Positions 15,604 through 24,923 of a DNA stretch of 64,000 bases are shown here, one piece after another; the first letter of the stretch is position 1, and each line of letters opens with the position of its first letter. The notes under the pieces were generated by a model. It saw nothing but the letters and a program-made list of their open reading frames with translations. It made no database searches and was not told where the DNA came from. Origin of the DNA: CAYFUT01 sp964346395 (GTDB lineage: Bacteria; Bacillota; Halanaerobiia; Halobacteroidales; Halobacteroidaceae); NCBI GenBank assembly GCA_964346395.1, contig CAYFUT010000008.1, positions 4,182 to 68,181 of the forward strand, given 5' to 3'. Position numbers and translations under genes: made by a program.

Positions 15604-16474
15604 AGTCTAAAAAATCCCCCGTTAATACTGCTCCCCCATAAGCCTGCGGGCCAACTTTAGCCAACAACGGCAGTCCTAGTAAACTATTAAACAAATAATA
15701 ACTCAGCTGCTGTTCCTCCAGTGTAGAGGAAAACAACTCTTTCACCCGCGAAAAATCACTCTGCTCACTGCCGTAAATCCAGCCTACCCAAGCTTTATCT
15801 GCCTCTTGAATCTGCTCCTTCATTAAACTAACCAGCCGGTTAGCAGTCTTCTTCTGCCCCCAAATATACGAAATTTGGTCTAAATTTTCCGTTTCCAGCC
15901 CCGATTTAAAAATCAAGCTAATATTTAAATTCCTCAATAAATAGCTTTTCAACTTGCTGATTAAACCTGCCTTTTCTACGCAGGCAAGCTTCTCCACCAC
16001 TAAATAAACCGCTAATTGTCGGCGGGCCTTCCGGAGCAACTCCACAATTTCCGGGTAATTAACCCCTTCATCTCTTAGCTTCCCGGCAAAACAGACTAAC
16101 AGCCCTAACCCCAAACTAGTAGTTCCCGAATCAATTACTGTTATTGACAGTTCATCTACTTGTTCAGCTGCCGCCCGAGCTTTATCAACTGCAGAACTTA
16201 AAGTTTGCGTAGTATGTAGAGAAACTAAATAATCATAATCCGCGGCCAATTCCCTATAACGAGCTGCAAATGCTTGCACCGACGGAGCTTTGACAGCAGG
16301 AAGGCTTTCCGCCCCGCAAATTCTGTGGGCTATAGTCTGCTTATCAATTTCTATTCCGGTTATATACTCTTGTCCGTTAAACTGAACAATTAACGGCATT
16401 ACATCTATTTGATGTTTCTTCAATAATTCCTGCTTTAAATTGCAGCCGCTGTCGGTTAAAATTCCTATTTTCAT
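15602..16474 (-). CDS. DegV family fatty-acid-binding protein
   Basis: A 290-residue cytosolic protein of the DegV family. It opens MKIGILTDSGCNLKQELLKK and has VSLHTTQTLSSAVDKAR and VIDSGTTSLGLGLLV, the two motifs that line the fatty-acid pocket. DegV proteins (FakB class) carry fatty acids to FakA kinase, although no fakA is seen here. GAGGTGAGAGT precedes the ATG. The length is normal. Confidence 0.9.
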   Translation of the reverse strand: MKIGILTDSGCNLKQELLKKHQIDVMPLIVQFNGQEYITGIEIDKQTIAHRICGAESLPAVKAPSVQAFAARYRELAADYDYLVSLHTTQTLSSAVDKARAAAEQVDELSITVIDSGTTSLGLGLLVCFAGKLRDEGVNYPEIVELLRKARRQLAVYLVVEKLACVEKAGLISKLKSYLLRNLNISLIFKSGLETENLDQISYIWGQKKTANRLVSLMKEQIQEADKAWVGWIYGSEQSDFSRVKELFSSTLEEQQLSYYLFNSLLGLPLLAKVGPQAYGGAVLTGDFLD

Positions 16475-16547
16475 ACTCTCACCTCTAGCTTAATAACTTT
16501 TCCTCCATTGTAACAAATTATTCCTATAAATACAAGATTATCTCTGG

Positions 16548-18644
16548 TTAATCGGCTCCCGGCAGCCGGTTCACTAAAGAATTAGTACCTTCAATTAAAA
16601 TTTTCTCCCGCCCAGGCAGAGAGCTTAAAAATAGTCGGCCGTAATTTTTAGTTAATACCCGGTTATCCAGAATAAATAACCAACCCTGATCTCCTTTGGT
16701 TCTAATTAATCGGCCGCAGCCCTGCCGAAATCTGATTACTGCTTTCGGCAGCATATACTCCTGAAAAGAGTTATTCCCCTGCTCAGTGATGGTTTCTAAT
16801 TTAGCTTCAATTACTGGTTCGCTGGGCACTAAAAAAGGTAACTTCACAATCACCAAACAATTCAACTTATCACCTGGAATATCAACCCCTTCCCAGAAAC
16901 TATCAGTGCCCAATAAAACTGCTCGATCAGTAGTTTTAAACTCTTCAATTAACTGCTGCCGCGGTTTCTGCCCCTGATATAAAAGGGCATCCAAATTTAA
17001 GTCAGCTAAGCGGGCACTTAACCCAGCCTGAACTTTATTTAGCCGGTAGTAGGAAGTAAACAGCACCAAGCACCGACCGGCATTAGCCTGAATAATCTTG
17101 CCCACTGCCTCCGTTACTCTCGCCACAAAATTATCACTATCGGGAGCCGGCAAATTGCGAACAACCCCTACCTCCAGCTGCTGCGAATAGTCAAAGGGAC
17201 TGCCTACCTGCAGGGTTTCTACATTTTCTACCGGCAGACCTAGATTTTCAATTATAAAGTCAAAGGAATTATTAACCGATAAAGTAGCCGAAGTAAAAAT
17301 TCCGCTTTTTAAGTTATCCAGCAGATTAGCCTGCAGCTTATCCGCAATATCAAGCGGAGCCGAATGAAGGCTGTAGCCTGCCTCCCACTTTTCCAGCCAA
17401 TAAACATAATTATCTCGGGGTTCATTTACTATTTCAGCTATTACTTCACTACCTACTTTAAGCGTTTCTAACCGGTTGCCGATTAAAACAGACAGAGTTT
17501 CTAATTCAGCTGCTTCCCCTTCTAATTCAGTTAGTAGAATCAATAGTTCAGCTACTCGTTTCCGTAACTGCTTTAGTTCTAACCTTAAATTTTCCAGTTC
17601 AACAGCCAGAACTTCTGACCAGTATTCCTGCTTTCTAATCGGTTCAGTCAACCGCAGTTTGCTCCCCGAAAATAAATCATCCACCTGCGAAGGTAGCTTC
17701 CTAGCCTGATCTAATATGCCTGCTGCCAAGCCTGTTAATTGACTATCTACTTTTTGGCGGACTTCTTTTTTGGCTTCTTCCGGCAAATAACTACTGTTGG
17801 CCCGCAGCTGCATTAATAATCCATCCTGCTCAGCCGGATCATAAAAGGCCTGCACTGTATCTATAATTTCCTGATGACTGATTCTACTGCCTAAATAAGT
17901 AGTGGCAATCTCTTCCAAATTATGGGCTTCATCAAAAATCACCCGCTCATAGGGCGGCAATACCGCCGGATCATCCGTGAAATTGCCCCGCCCCCGCAGA
18001 GCTACATCAGCAAATAACAAATGATGATTGACTACCAGAAGGTCTGCTTCCTGTAAGTTGGCCCGGGCCAACATAAAAAAACACTGTTCGTAAAATGGAC
18101 AACGGTAGCTAGGACAGCTTCTCGTTTCTGAACAAATCTCTGACCATAAATCCCCAGCCACCGAAAAGGAAAGATCCGATCGACAGCCGGTTTGACTCTC
18201 CCGCAACCACTGATTAATCCTCTGTAGCTCTTCATACTCTTCACTGGCAAACTGCCCCTGCTTTTGATACTGGTTTAACTTTCTTAAACAGAGGTAGTTA
18301 CTCCGCCCTTTAGCTAAAACAGCCTGACAATCTAAGCCTAAAATCTCTTTCAATTGGGGAATATCTTTCTCTATCAACTGCTCTTGCAGATTAATAGTAT
18401 TGGTTGAAACTACTACCTGTTCATCAGTATCAGCTGCATAGAGCATACTTGGTACTAAATAAGCAAAAGACTTCCCCGTCCCCGTACCCGCTTCTACCAA
18501 TAAATGCTGTTTATTATTAAATACTTCCGTTATTTTTAGCGCCATCTCCTGCTGCTGCGGCCGATATTCATAACCAGCAAATTCAGCAGCTAAAATCCCT
18601 TCCGGCGCAAAGAAATCCTCTATCTTCTGCCTCGATAATTTCAT
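16548..18644 (-). CDS. dinG: DinG-family ATP-dependent DNA helicase
   Basis: A 698-residue superfamily 2 helicase of the XPD/DinG class. The Walker A motif is LLVEAGTGTGKSFAYLVPS, and Walker B with the DEAH box is VIFDEAHNLEE. Between them, CSETRSCPSYRCPFYEQC supplies the four cysteines of the iron-sulphur cluster typical of DinG. Motif VI is RFRQGCGRLIRT. It should unwind DNA 5' to 3' during repair or at R-loops. The length matches DinG without the exonuclease domain found in many Firmicutes. GAGGAAGTAAA precedes the ATG. Confidence 0.92.
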   Translation of the reverse strand: MKLSRQKIEDFFAPEGILAAEFAGYEYRPQQQEMALKITEVFNNKQHLLVEAGTGTGKSFAYLVPSMLYAADTDEQVVVSTNTINLQEQLIEKDIPQLKEILGLDCQAVLAKGRSNYLCLRKLNQYQKQGQFASEEYEELQRINQWLRESQTGCRSDLSFSVAGDLWSEICSETRSCPSYRCPFYEQCFFMLARANLQEADLLVVNHHLLFADVALRGRGNFTDDPAVLPPYERVIFDEAHNLEEIATTYLGSRISHQEIIDTVQAFYDPAEQDGLLMQLRANSSYLPEEAKKEVRQKVDSQLTGLAAGILDQARKLPSQVDDLFSGSKLRLTEPIRKQEYWSEVLAVELENLRLELKQLRKRVAELLILLTELEGEAAELETLSVLIGNRLETLKVGSEVIAEIVNEPRDNYVYWLEKWEAGYSLHSAPLDIADKLQANLLDNLKSGIFTSATLSVNNSFDFIIENLGLPVENVETLQVGSPFDYSQQLEVGVVRNLPAPDSDNFVARVTEAVGKIIQANAGRCLVLFTSYYRLNKVQAGLSARLADLNLDALLYQGQKPRQQLIEEFKTTDRAVLLGTDSFWEGVDIPGDKLNCLVIVKLPFLVPSEPVIEAKLETITEQGNNSFQEYMLPKAVIRFRQGCGRLIRTKGDQGWLFILDNRVLTKNYGRLFLSSLPGREKILIEGTNSLVNRLPGAD

Positions 18645-18746
18645 TTTACTTCCTCTACTCCTTTTTAAACTCTATTTTTTCTCACACTTGTCTTTATTCC
18701 GCAAACAGAATAAATTCCAGGGCCTCACCCCGGAAAAAACTGACTA

Positions 18747-19697
18747 TTAAAACTTTTGCAGTGCCTTACCATCTAAATAATTAAACTTTGCCCCTTGGCG
18801 AGTATTTCTTTCCTCTAGTTCCTCTAAAATAAAATTATTTATTTCCGAATAATCATAGCCCCAATTAACAAATAAAGTCCCTTCTTTCGGCGCTTTCCCA
18901 GCTAATCTCTGCACTGCTATATCCGGAGCTAAATATTCCAGACAAGTTATCACCCGATCAATATACTCTGCTAAAGAAATCAACTCTAATTCCCCTCGTT
19001 TATAACAACGGCCCAACTCAGTATTCTCCCGCAGATAAAGCGCATGCAGCTTTACCGTATCTACATTTAAAGCAGAAATTAATTTAGCACTTTCAACTGC
19101 ATCAACCTGCTTATCCCCTGGTAAATTTAAAATTAAATGTGTCCCCACCTCTACTCCATACTGCTTAGCTAATTGTACCGCAGCAACAAATTCAGCCAAA
19201 GTATGTCCTCTATTAATCTGCCGCAAAGTATGATAATTAGCTGTCTGTAATCCCAATTCTAAAGTTAAATTCACATCTTCCTCAACTTGAGTAACTGCTT
19301 CCTGCATACCCTGAAGATATTCTTCATTAACACAGTCCGGTCTAGTCCCTAAGGCAATCTCTACTACGCCGTCAACTTCCACTGCTTGCCTAAGATTGTC
19401 CTGCAGTTGAGCTAAAGGAAGATAAGTATTGGTGAAATTTTGAAAGTAAGCAATAAATTGTTGGGCATTATACTTATCAGCAATTGGTTCTTTTAAAGCA
19501 AGCAATTGTTCTCGTACTGAAGCAGTATTGTCCCCAGCAAAGCTCCCCCCTTCAGCCCCACAGTAACTACAGCCGCCTGTCCCCAAAAAACCATCCCGAT
19601 TAGGACAAGTTAAATTTAAATCAACTGGAAGTTTATACGTTTTAACCCCGTACTTATTCTGCAGATATTCCGCATACTTATAGTATTTACTCACCAT
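18747..19697 (-). CDS. YhcC-like radical SAM protein (TIGR01212 family)
   Basis: A 316-residue radical SAM enzyme. Cys31, Cys43 and Cys46 in LTCPNRDGFLGTGGCSYC form the [4Fe-4S] site with the wide spacing of the TIGR01212 family. The C-terminal motif is LAGKAPKEGTLFVNWGYDY. The family is linked to RNA or cofactor modification, but its reaction is not established. A tRNA methyltransferase of the MnmM type lies next to it (19787-20362), and in Bacillus ytqA (same family) and ytqB (mnmM) are also neighbours. A function in the same tRNA pathway is therefore plausible. Confidence 0.88.
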   Translation of the reverse strand: MVSKYYKYAEYLQNKYGVKTYKLPVDLNLTCPNRDGFLGTGGCSYCGAEGGSFAGDNTASVREQLLALKEPIADKYNAQQFIAYFQNFTNTYLPLAQLQDNLRQAVEVDGVVEIALGTRPDCVNEEYLQGMQEAVTQVEEDVNLTLELGLQTANYHTLRQINRGHTLAEFVAAVQLAKQYGVEVGTHLILNLPGDKQVDAVESAKLISALNVDTVKLHALYLRENTELGRCYKRGELELISLAEYIDRVITCLEYLAPDIAVQRLAGKAPKEGTLFVNWGYDYSEINNFILEELEERNTRQGAKFNYLDGKALQKF

Positions 19698-19786
19698 AAC
19701 CCTCCACTTCTTTTATCGTATTATTAAGCAAGAAAACCTCTTTCTAATCTGTGATTAGGTGGAGGCTGAATTGCTTAAGGCAATTA

Positions 19787-20362
19787 TTATTCAGCAGCTC
19801 GTTTCTTAATTGCTATTACTTCCGGCGGGTTAGCCGGTTGATTAAGAAAATGATAATGCAGTACATTATAAGGTTTATTTTCTAAGCTACTGGTATAATC
19901 GATTAATACTTCTTTTTCTTTTTGCCCTCCTTCATGCTCGGGATATACAACTAAGGTAATTAGTCCTCCTACTGCTAATAAATCAAGACCAGCCTGCAAA
20001 GCCTGCCTAGTAGTTCCTGGCTGCGTAATAATTTCTTTATCACTGCCCGGTAGATAGCCTAAATTGAACATAATTACCTCCACCGGCGGTTCAGCATACT
20101 TTTTTAAGTGTTGATGCCCATCGCAAATTAACGTTACTCGTTTTTCTAATCCCGCTTCTAATAATTTACTTCGCGTTTTATCTATAGCTTCCTGCTGAAT
20201 ATCAAAGCCCCAGACAAACCCATCTTCTCCTACCAACTGAGCTAAAAAACTAGTATCATTTCCCTTACCAACAGTAGCATCTATTACCCAAGCTCCAGCT
20301 TTCACCTGTTGCTTTACCAGCCAATGCGAAAATTCTACCCCCTGTTGAAAACTACAAGTCAT
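19787..20362 (-). CDS. mnmM: tRNA wobble-uridine methyltransferase, MnmM/YtqB type
   Basis: A 191-residue class I SAM methyltransferase. The SAM site is VIDATVGKGNDTSFLAQLVG with the acidic residue in VWGFDIQQEA. The family motif is VIMFNLGYLPGSDKEI, followed by LVVYPEHEGGQKE. MnmM proteins methylate 5-aminomethyl(-2-thio)uridine at tRNA position 34. I start at ATG (MTCSFQQGVE), six bases after GGGAGG; a TTG one codon earlier is less likely. It is followed by the YhcC-like radical SAM gene on the same strand. Confidence 0.88.
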   Translation of the reverse strand: MTCSFQQGVEFSHWLVKQQVKAGAWVIDATVGKGNDTSFLAQLVGEDGFVWGFDIQQEAIDKTRSKLLEAGLEKRVTLICDGHQHLKKYAEPPVEVIMFNLGYLPGSDKEIITQPGTTRQALQAGLDLLAVGGLITLVVYPEHEGGQKEKEVLIDYTSSLENKPYNVLHYHFLNQPANPPEVIAIKKRAAE

Positions 20363-20389
20363 CAAATTCCTCCCTACATTTCAACTGCA

Positions 20390-20420
20390 AAAACAAAAAT
20401 CAGACACCTTCGCATCTGAT
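20390..20420 (-). terminator. Intrinsic terminator after the PPC-domain gene
   Basis: On the minus strand ATCAGA, a 10-base loop region and TCTGAT are followed by TTTTTGTTTTT. It lies between the PPC-domain gene (ending 20621) and mnmM. The other 200 bases of this gap hold an open but startless minus-strand frame and no recognised element. Confidence 0.7.
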
Positions 20421-20620
20421 AAATCAATTAATATAGATCAATTAATAATTTCTTGCTTTCTATTTTTATAAAAATAAAATCAAATACAATAATAGACATT
20501 AAAACAATTTTAAACAGAAACTTCAGGAAGGAAAAAAGTCCAAGGCCATATTTACCACCTTCCGCAGAAAAACCACAATTGAAATTGCAGTCTCTTAAAT
20601 TTAAAACCTAATTCAGGCAG

Positions 20621-21052
20621 CTATTTATTTTGCTGCCACAGAGGTAACCCAGTTTGCGGTTCAAATTTACGCTCCCACGCCTGTCCAGCATACTCTTCAA
20701 TTATATATTCACAGGCAAACACTATTGTCCCCTCTTCTAAATGGCCGCCATAAACTTGACCTTCCTCATTAGCCAAAGCAATATGAGCATGAACAATCGG
20801 AGAATCATCCTTAATAGAAACATTTCCCGTCAAATTGACAATTTCCAAAGATTGATCTAATAACTGATCATTGTACTCTTGGTTTTGCTGATCATAATAA
20901 GAAATCATTGCTTTTTTCACTGCTCCAATAGCTGATACTTTACCGGCTGTTATATTCTGTTGCTCAACAATTTCAGTCAATTGCTTTAATAAATCTCCAT
21001 CAGTTTCTAACCGCCCTTGATACACCTGTTCTAAATCATAAGTTCTTAACAT
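20621..21052 (-). CDS. PPC/PCC domain (DUF296) DNA-binding-like protein
   Basis: A 143-residue protein consisting of one PPC domain. It starts MLRTYDLEQVYQGRLETDGD. Its metal-binding core is IVHAHIALANEEGQVYGGHL, with the histidines that bind zinc in bacterial members. The plant relatives are AT-hook proteins. Bacterial stand-alone members form trimers and have no firmly known role. GGGGGAATAATA precedes the ATG. It appears to be a single-gene transcript ending at the terminator at 20390-20420. Confidence 0.85.
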   Translation of the reverse strand: MLRTYDLEQVYQGRLETDGDLLKQLTEIVEQQNITAGKVSAIGAVKKAMISYYDQQNQEYNDQLLDQSLEIVNLTGNVSIKDDSPIVHAHIALANEEGQVYGGHLEEGTIVFACEYIIEEYAGQAWERKFEPQTGLPLWQQNK

Positions 21053-21208
21053 TATTATTCCCCCTTTTTTAATCTATCTCATTTTTTCATTTTTACTAAT
21101 TTATATATATTTGATTGTTCCCTAGTGTTTTATTTTCTATAAAAAATCAACAACTTCCTCCTTGAAAACTTTATTTTCTAATAAAGTTTAAGTGATCAGT
21201 TTTCAAAC

Positions 21209-21238
21209 TTGTAATCAGTAAAATTAATATGATACAAT
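21209..21238 (+). promoter_or_regulatory. Probable promoter of the thrE pair
   Basis: TTGTAA (21209-21214), an 18-base spacer and TACAAT (21233-21238) lie 33 bases before the start of the ThrE N-terminal gene. Confidence 0.55.
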
Positions 21239-21270
21239 AATAAAGAATTCTTTAAATAAGGAGGAAAATT

Positions 21271-22026
21271 ATGGTCGCTTCCAAACAGGTATTAGACATT
21301 GCTTCTTATGCTGGAGAAATTATATTAGCTAATGGAGCAGAAATTTACCGCGTTGAAGAAACAATTAATAAAATCTGTCGGGCTTACAATATCAAATATG
21401 TAGAAAGTTTTGTTACTCCTACCGGCTTTTTTCTTTCTATTGATGATGGGGAATATATTCATACAGTAACTAAAAGAATTCACCACCGCTCAATAAATTT
21501 AACTAAAATTCAACTGATAAACCAATTTTCTCGTAATTTGCAACAGCAACCACTCAATTATGAAACAGCCTTGACTGAATTACACTCTATCAAAAATACA
21601 GAACCTACTTACAACTTTCCTGCTGTTCTAGTTCTAACTTCTCTAGCTTCCGCTATGTATGTCATTTTAACAAAGGCCAATTATTTCAATCTGTTTCCAG
21701 CTTTTCTAGGCAGCTTTAGTAGTCAACTAATAATCAAACAAAGCGGTTTTCTTAAAAATATCAACTATATTCCGGAAGTAACCGCCGGCTTTATCGGCGG
21801 AATAATAGCCTTAAGTTTTAATTCTTTTCAACCGGCATATGACCTAAGTGTGATTACTGTCAGCAGTATTTTACCCTTTGTTCCCGGATTTAGTGCTACT
21901 AATGCCATTCGCGATGCCATTAATGGGGATTTGATTTCTGCTACTAGTCGGGGGGTAGAAGTAATTTTAACTTCTATCAGTTTAGCTGCAGGAGTAGCTT
22001 TTTCGCTAGGTGTGGTTAACATATGA
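21271..22026 (+). CDS. Threonine/serine exporter, ThrE N-terminal half
   Basis: A 251-residue membrane protein matching the ThrE/DUF1212 family. A soluble N-terminal segment (about 1-115, with the typical ILANGAEIYRVEETINKI) is followed by five hydrophobic spans ending GVAFSLGVVNI. In Corynebacterium ThrE is one protein that exports threonine and serine; here, as in many Firmicutes, it is split into two genes. The second half overlaps it by four bases (ATGA), so both subunits are made together. AAGGAGG precedes the ATG. Confidence 0.9.
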   Translation: MVASKQVLDIASYAGEIILANGAEIYRVEETINKICRAYNIKYVESFVTPTGFFLSIDDGEYIHTVTKRIHHRSINLTKIQLINQFSRNLQQQPLNYETALTELHSIKNTEPTYNFPAVLVLTSLASAMYVILTKANYFNLFPAFLGSFSSQLIIKQSGFLKNINYIPEVTAGFIGGIIALSFNSFQPAYDLSVITVSSILPFVPGFSATNAIRDAINGDLISATSRGVEVILTSISLAAGVAFSLGVVNI

Positions 22027-22463
22027 ACATCTTTATCGAAATAACGGCTAATTTCATTCTTGTACTTGGCTTTGGGATTTTACTGCAAGCGCCTAAAAAA
22101 AGTTTATTATTCCTGGGGTTAACTGGTACTATCAGCTGGACTGCATTTCTTAGCACCCACCAATTAACTACTAATATTATTATAGCCACCTTTATTGCTG
22201 CTTTAACTGTCGGCTTATGTGGAGAATTTTTTGCCCGCTTGCAAAAACTACCTTCCACAATTTTTATTGTAGCCGGAATTCTCCCCTTAGTACCTGGAGT
22301 TCCTGCTTATCAAATGATGCTTTATCTCATCAACGGCCAATATCTTCAAGGCGTCGAACAAGCCGTCACTACCCTTTTAATCGCCGGAGCAATTTCTTTT
22401 GGTATTGCTATTGTAGGAGGGGCAGCTAAAGCTTATTCAGATTACAGACAAAAAACAAAGTAA
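22023..22463 (+). CDS. Threonine/serine exporter, ThrE C-terminal half
   Basis: A 146-residue membrane protein (DUF3815/ThrE_2) with four spans and the conserved stretch VAGILPLVPGVPAYQMMLYL. It is the partner of the upstream gene, with an ATGA overlap. It ends two bases from the stop of the convergent K+ channel gene, and no terminator fits between them. Confidence 0.9.
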   Translation: MNIFIEITANFILVLGFGILLQAPKKSLLFLGLTGTISWTAFLSTHQLTTNIIIATFIAALTVGLCGEFFARLQKLPSTIFIVAGILPLVPGVPAYQMMLYLINGQYLQGVEQAVTTLLIAGAISFGIAIVGGAAKAYSDYRQKTK

Positions 22464-22465
22464 GT

Positions 22466-23485
22466 TCAGTCTGCTTTAATATTTTCTTCAGCAATATAGA
22501 TTAAGCTATCTCCAGCAGCAACCTGTTGTTCCCCTTCGGGATTAGTTATTACTTCTTGCCCGCGCTTAATGCCAATTAAGATTATATCCTGCTGCTGCTT
22601 ATATTGTAAAAATAATTCAAAAAAATTTTTTCCCGCTTCCTCAGCATCAACCTCCCACATATAGATTTCATTGCCCTGTTCATTAGACAATAAGTCTTTC
22701 ACTACCTTGGAAGTCCCTCCATAAAGAGCCGAGCGAACCAATAATTGACTATTAATATCATTATTAATAATAATTTCGTCAATATTAGCATTTTTTAGAT
22801 GAACCTCATGTTTGCGGTCAGTAATTTCAGCAATTGTATAAATATTAGGATTCAAATTTTCAATGTTCAAAATAGTAAGTACCGTTTCAGCATCATTTCC
22901 CTGTTTATTCAAAACTATAGCTGCGTTAGCTGTAGGAATTCCTGCCTTTTCCAAGATCTCTTTATTCTCCATCTTACCGCTTACAAAATGAATCCGTGCA
23001 TCTTCGGGGAACGGATCGCGATCAACATCAGCAACTAATACCATCCGTTTATACTTCACATTTTCATTCAGAATTTGATTAACAATTTCTTTAGTCTTTT
23101 CATTCCAACCGCAGATTACAAGGTGATTTTCATACTCTGCTACCACTTCTCCCCGCTCCTTTCGCCGTTTAACAGCAATAAATACATCTGCTAACTTGGC
23201 TGTTATCCCCCCCATGGTTCCAATGCCCAATGTCATCAGCAAAATAGCTATACCTCGACCAGCCAACGTTTTAGGGTAAATATCCCCATATCCTACAGTA
23301 GTAGTTGTTACTACTGCCCACCATAAGGCGTCACTAAAAGTTTTAAATTGGTCCCCCGGTTCTAAAAACAAAATTCCTATTGCACTTAACAATAATAGGC
23401 TCATCCCGATAAATACTAGCCGATATGTTTTTTTATCGAGTTCTTCTCTTACTTTTATTGTATAGTGGAGTATTTGGCTAAACAT
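22466..23485 (-). CDS. Two-span potassium channel with RCK domain
   Basis: A 339-residue MthK-type channel. Two membrane helices (about 24-42 and 80-98) flank the pore loop with selectivity filter TTTTVGYGDIYP. A Rossmann RCK/TrkA-N domain (NHLVICGWNEKTKEIV) and a TrkA-C domain (about 255-339, ending GDSLIYIAEENIK) follow. It probably gates K+ flow in response to a ligand such as Ca2+, nucleotide or c-di-AMP; the ligand cannot be read from the sequence. GAAGGGAGC precedes the ATG. With trkH/trkA at 35.9-38.7 kb it points to active potassium balance. Confidence 0.9.
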   Translation of the reverse strand: MFSQILHYTIKVREELDKKTYRLVFIGMSLLLLSAIGILFLEPGDQFKTFSDALWWAVVTTTTVGYGDIYPKTLAGRGIAILLMTLGIGTMGGITAKLADVFIAVKRRKERGEVVAEYENHLVICGWNEKTKEIVNQILNENVKYKRMVLVADVDRDPFPEDARIHFVSGKMENKEILEKAGIPTANAAIVLNKQGNDAETVLTILNIENLNPNIYTIAEITDRKHEVHLKNANIDEIIINNDINSQLLVRSALYGGTSKVVKDLLSNEQGNEIYMWEVDAEEAGKNFFELFLQYKQQQDIILIGIKRGQEVITNPEGEQQVAAGDSLIYIAEENIKAD

Positions 23486-23612
23486 ATTTGCTCCCTTCTC
23501 AATAAATATAACCTTTTGTATTATTTTTCTCTCTCCAACAAAATTTTATGTAAATAATACTAGAATAAAAATCCATCCTTTTCTTCATCCTAAGAATTAA
23601 GGTGGTGCTTAA

Positions 23613-24923
23613 ATGGGAAGTCATCGCTACACAACAGTAGTTGTTGGCGCTGGTCCAGCTGGTTCAGCCGCAGCCTTAAAGTTAGCTGAAAAAGGAGTTT
23701 CAGTAGCTTTACTGGAACGAGGAGAAAAACCAGGCAGCAAAAACATGTTCGGCGGCAGTATCTACGGCAAACTGACCGCAGAGATAGTTCCTAACTTTTG
23801 GGAAAAAGCCCCTGTAGAACGGAGAATAGTTACTGATGAATTATGGCTTATGGATAATAATTCGGCAGTTAAACTAGGCTTCAGCGGGTTAGAATTTAAA
23901 ACAGAACCCCCCAATAAATTTTCAGTTATCAGAAGTAAATTTGATCCTTGGTTGGCCCAACAGGCAGTAGACAAAGGAGCCCAACTGCTGACCAATACTC
24001 TAGTTACCGACTTGGTTTATGAAAATACAGGTCTGCTGACTAATAAAGTGGTTGGGGTTAAATTAGATAGTGGAGAAATTATCCGCTGTGATGTAGTTTT
24101 ATTAGCTGAAGGAGCAGCTGCTACCTTAACTGAACAGGCAGGCTTAAGGGGGGAAATCTCTAGTTCTCACTTGAAATTATATGTGAAGGAAGAATTAGCT
24201 TTACCAGCAGCAAAAATTGAAGAACGATTTAATTTAAAGCCCGACGAAGGAGCTAATCTAGGCTTTATTGGCTATCCAACTTCCGGTGCTATCGGAAAAG
24301 CCGGGATCTGGACTAATAAAAATTCCCTTTCCCTAGTGGTCGGAGCTTATTTAAACCAGCTTGTTTCTAAAGGATTAAGTCCTTATCAACTATTACAGCA
24401 TACAAAATCACATCCGCTAATAAGTAGATTATTAGAAAATGCAGAACCAATTTCTTATAAAGGACGCGTCATTCCTAAAGGAGGTTATAAAAAGATTCCT
24501 CAATTATATGATGACGGCGTTTTGGTAGCAGGAGACGCAGCTATGTTGGTCAGTGCTCGTCGGGGAACAGATTTAGCTATGTTCTCCGGGAGTTACGCAG
24601 CAGAAACTATTGCCCAGGCTCAAGCAGCTCAGGACTTTAGTAAAGAATTACTACAGGGCTATGAACAGAGATTACAAAACAGTTTTATCTTTACAGAACT
24701 TAAAAGTAAACAAAATACTAATCAATACTACCAACAACATCAAGATGCTGACTATCTGATGGCCAATACTATTACTAAAGCAGCCTATAATATGTTCTCA
24801 ATTGACCAAGAAGCTTCGCAAAAGAAGATGAAAGAAATAACCGGAGAAATTTCTACTATGCAGCCCTTAGCTAAAACAATTATTGACCTTTATCAAGGTG
24901 CCCAAAACTGGAGGGTCTTATAA
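23613..24923 (+). CDS. fixC: FixC-type electron-transfer flavoprotein:quinone oxidoreductase
   Basis: A 436-residue FAD protein. The N-terminal dinucleotide fold is TVVVGAGPAGSAAALKLAEK, and the second FAD motif is GVLVAGDAAMLVSARRGTDL. FixC/ETF-QO enzymes pass electrons from an electron-transfer flavoprotein (FixAB/EtfAB) to quinone or ferredoxin, sometimes by bifurcation. Its stop overlaps the fixX start (TAATG). AAGGTGG precedes the ATG. The usual fixA and fixB partners are not in this window, so the electron donor must be encoded elsewhere. Confidence 0.88.
   Translation: MGSHRYTTVVVGAGPAGSAAALKLAEKGVSVALLERGEKPGSKNMFGGSIYGKLTAEIVPNFWEKAPVERRIVTDELWLMDNNSAVKLGFSGLEFKTEPPNKFSVIRSKFDPWLAQQAVDKGAQLLTNTLVTDLVYENTGLLTNKVVGVKLDSGEIIRCDVVLLAEGAAATLTEQAGLRGEISSSHLKLYVKEELALPAAKIEERFNLKPDEGANLGFIGYPTSGAIGKAGIWTNKNSLSLVVGAYLNQLVSKGLSPYQLLQHTKSHPLISRLLENAEPISYKGRVIPKGGYKKIPQLYDDGVLVAGDAAMLVSARRGTDLAMFSGSYAAETIAQAQAAQDFSKELLQGYEQRLQNSFIFTELKSKQNTNQYYQQHQDADYLMANTITKAAYNMFSIDQEASQKKMKEITGEISTMQPLAKTIIDLYQGAQNWRVL

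Noticed and set aside
20441..20610. Open minus-strand frame with a hydrophobic stretch (FLKFLFKIVLMSIIVFDFIF) between the PPC-domain gene and mnmM
   Set aside because: No start codon with a ribosome site and no recognised relative; AT-rich DNA easily gives such frames.
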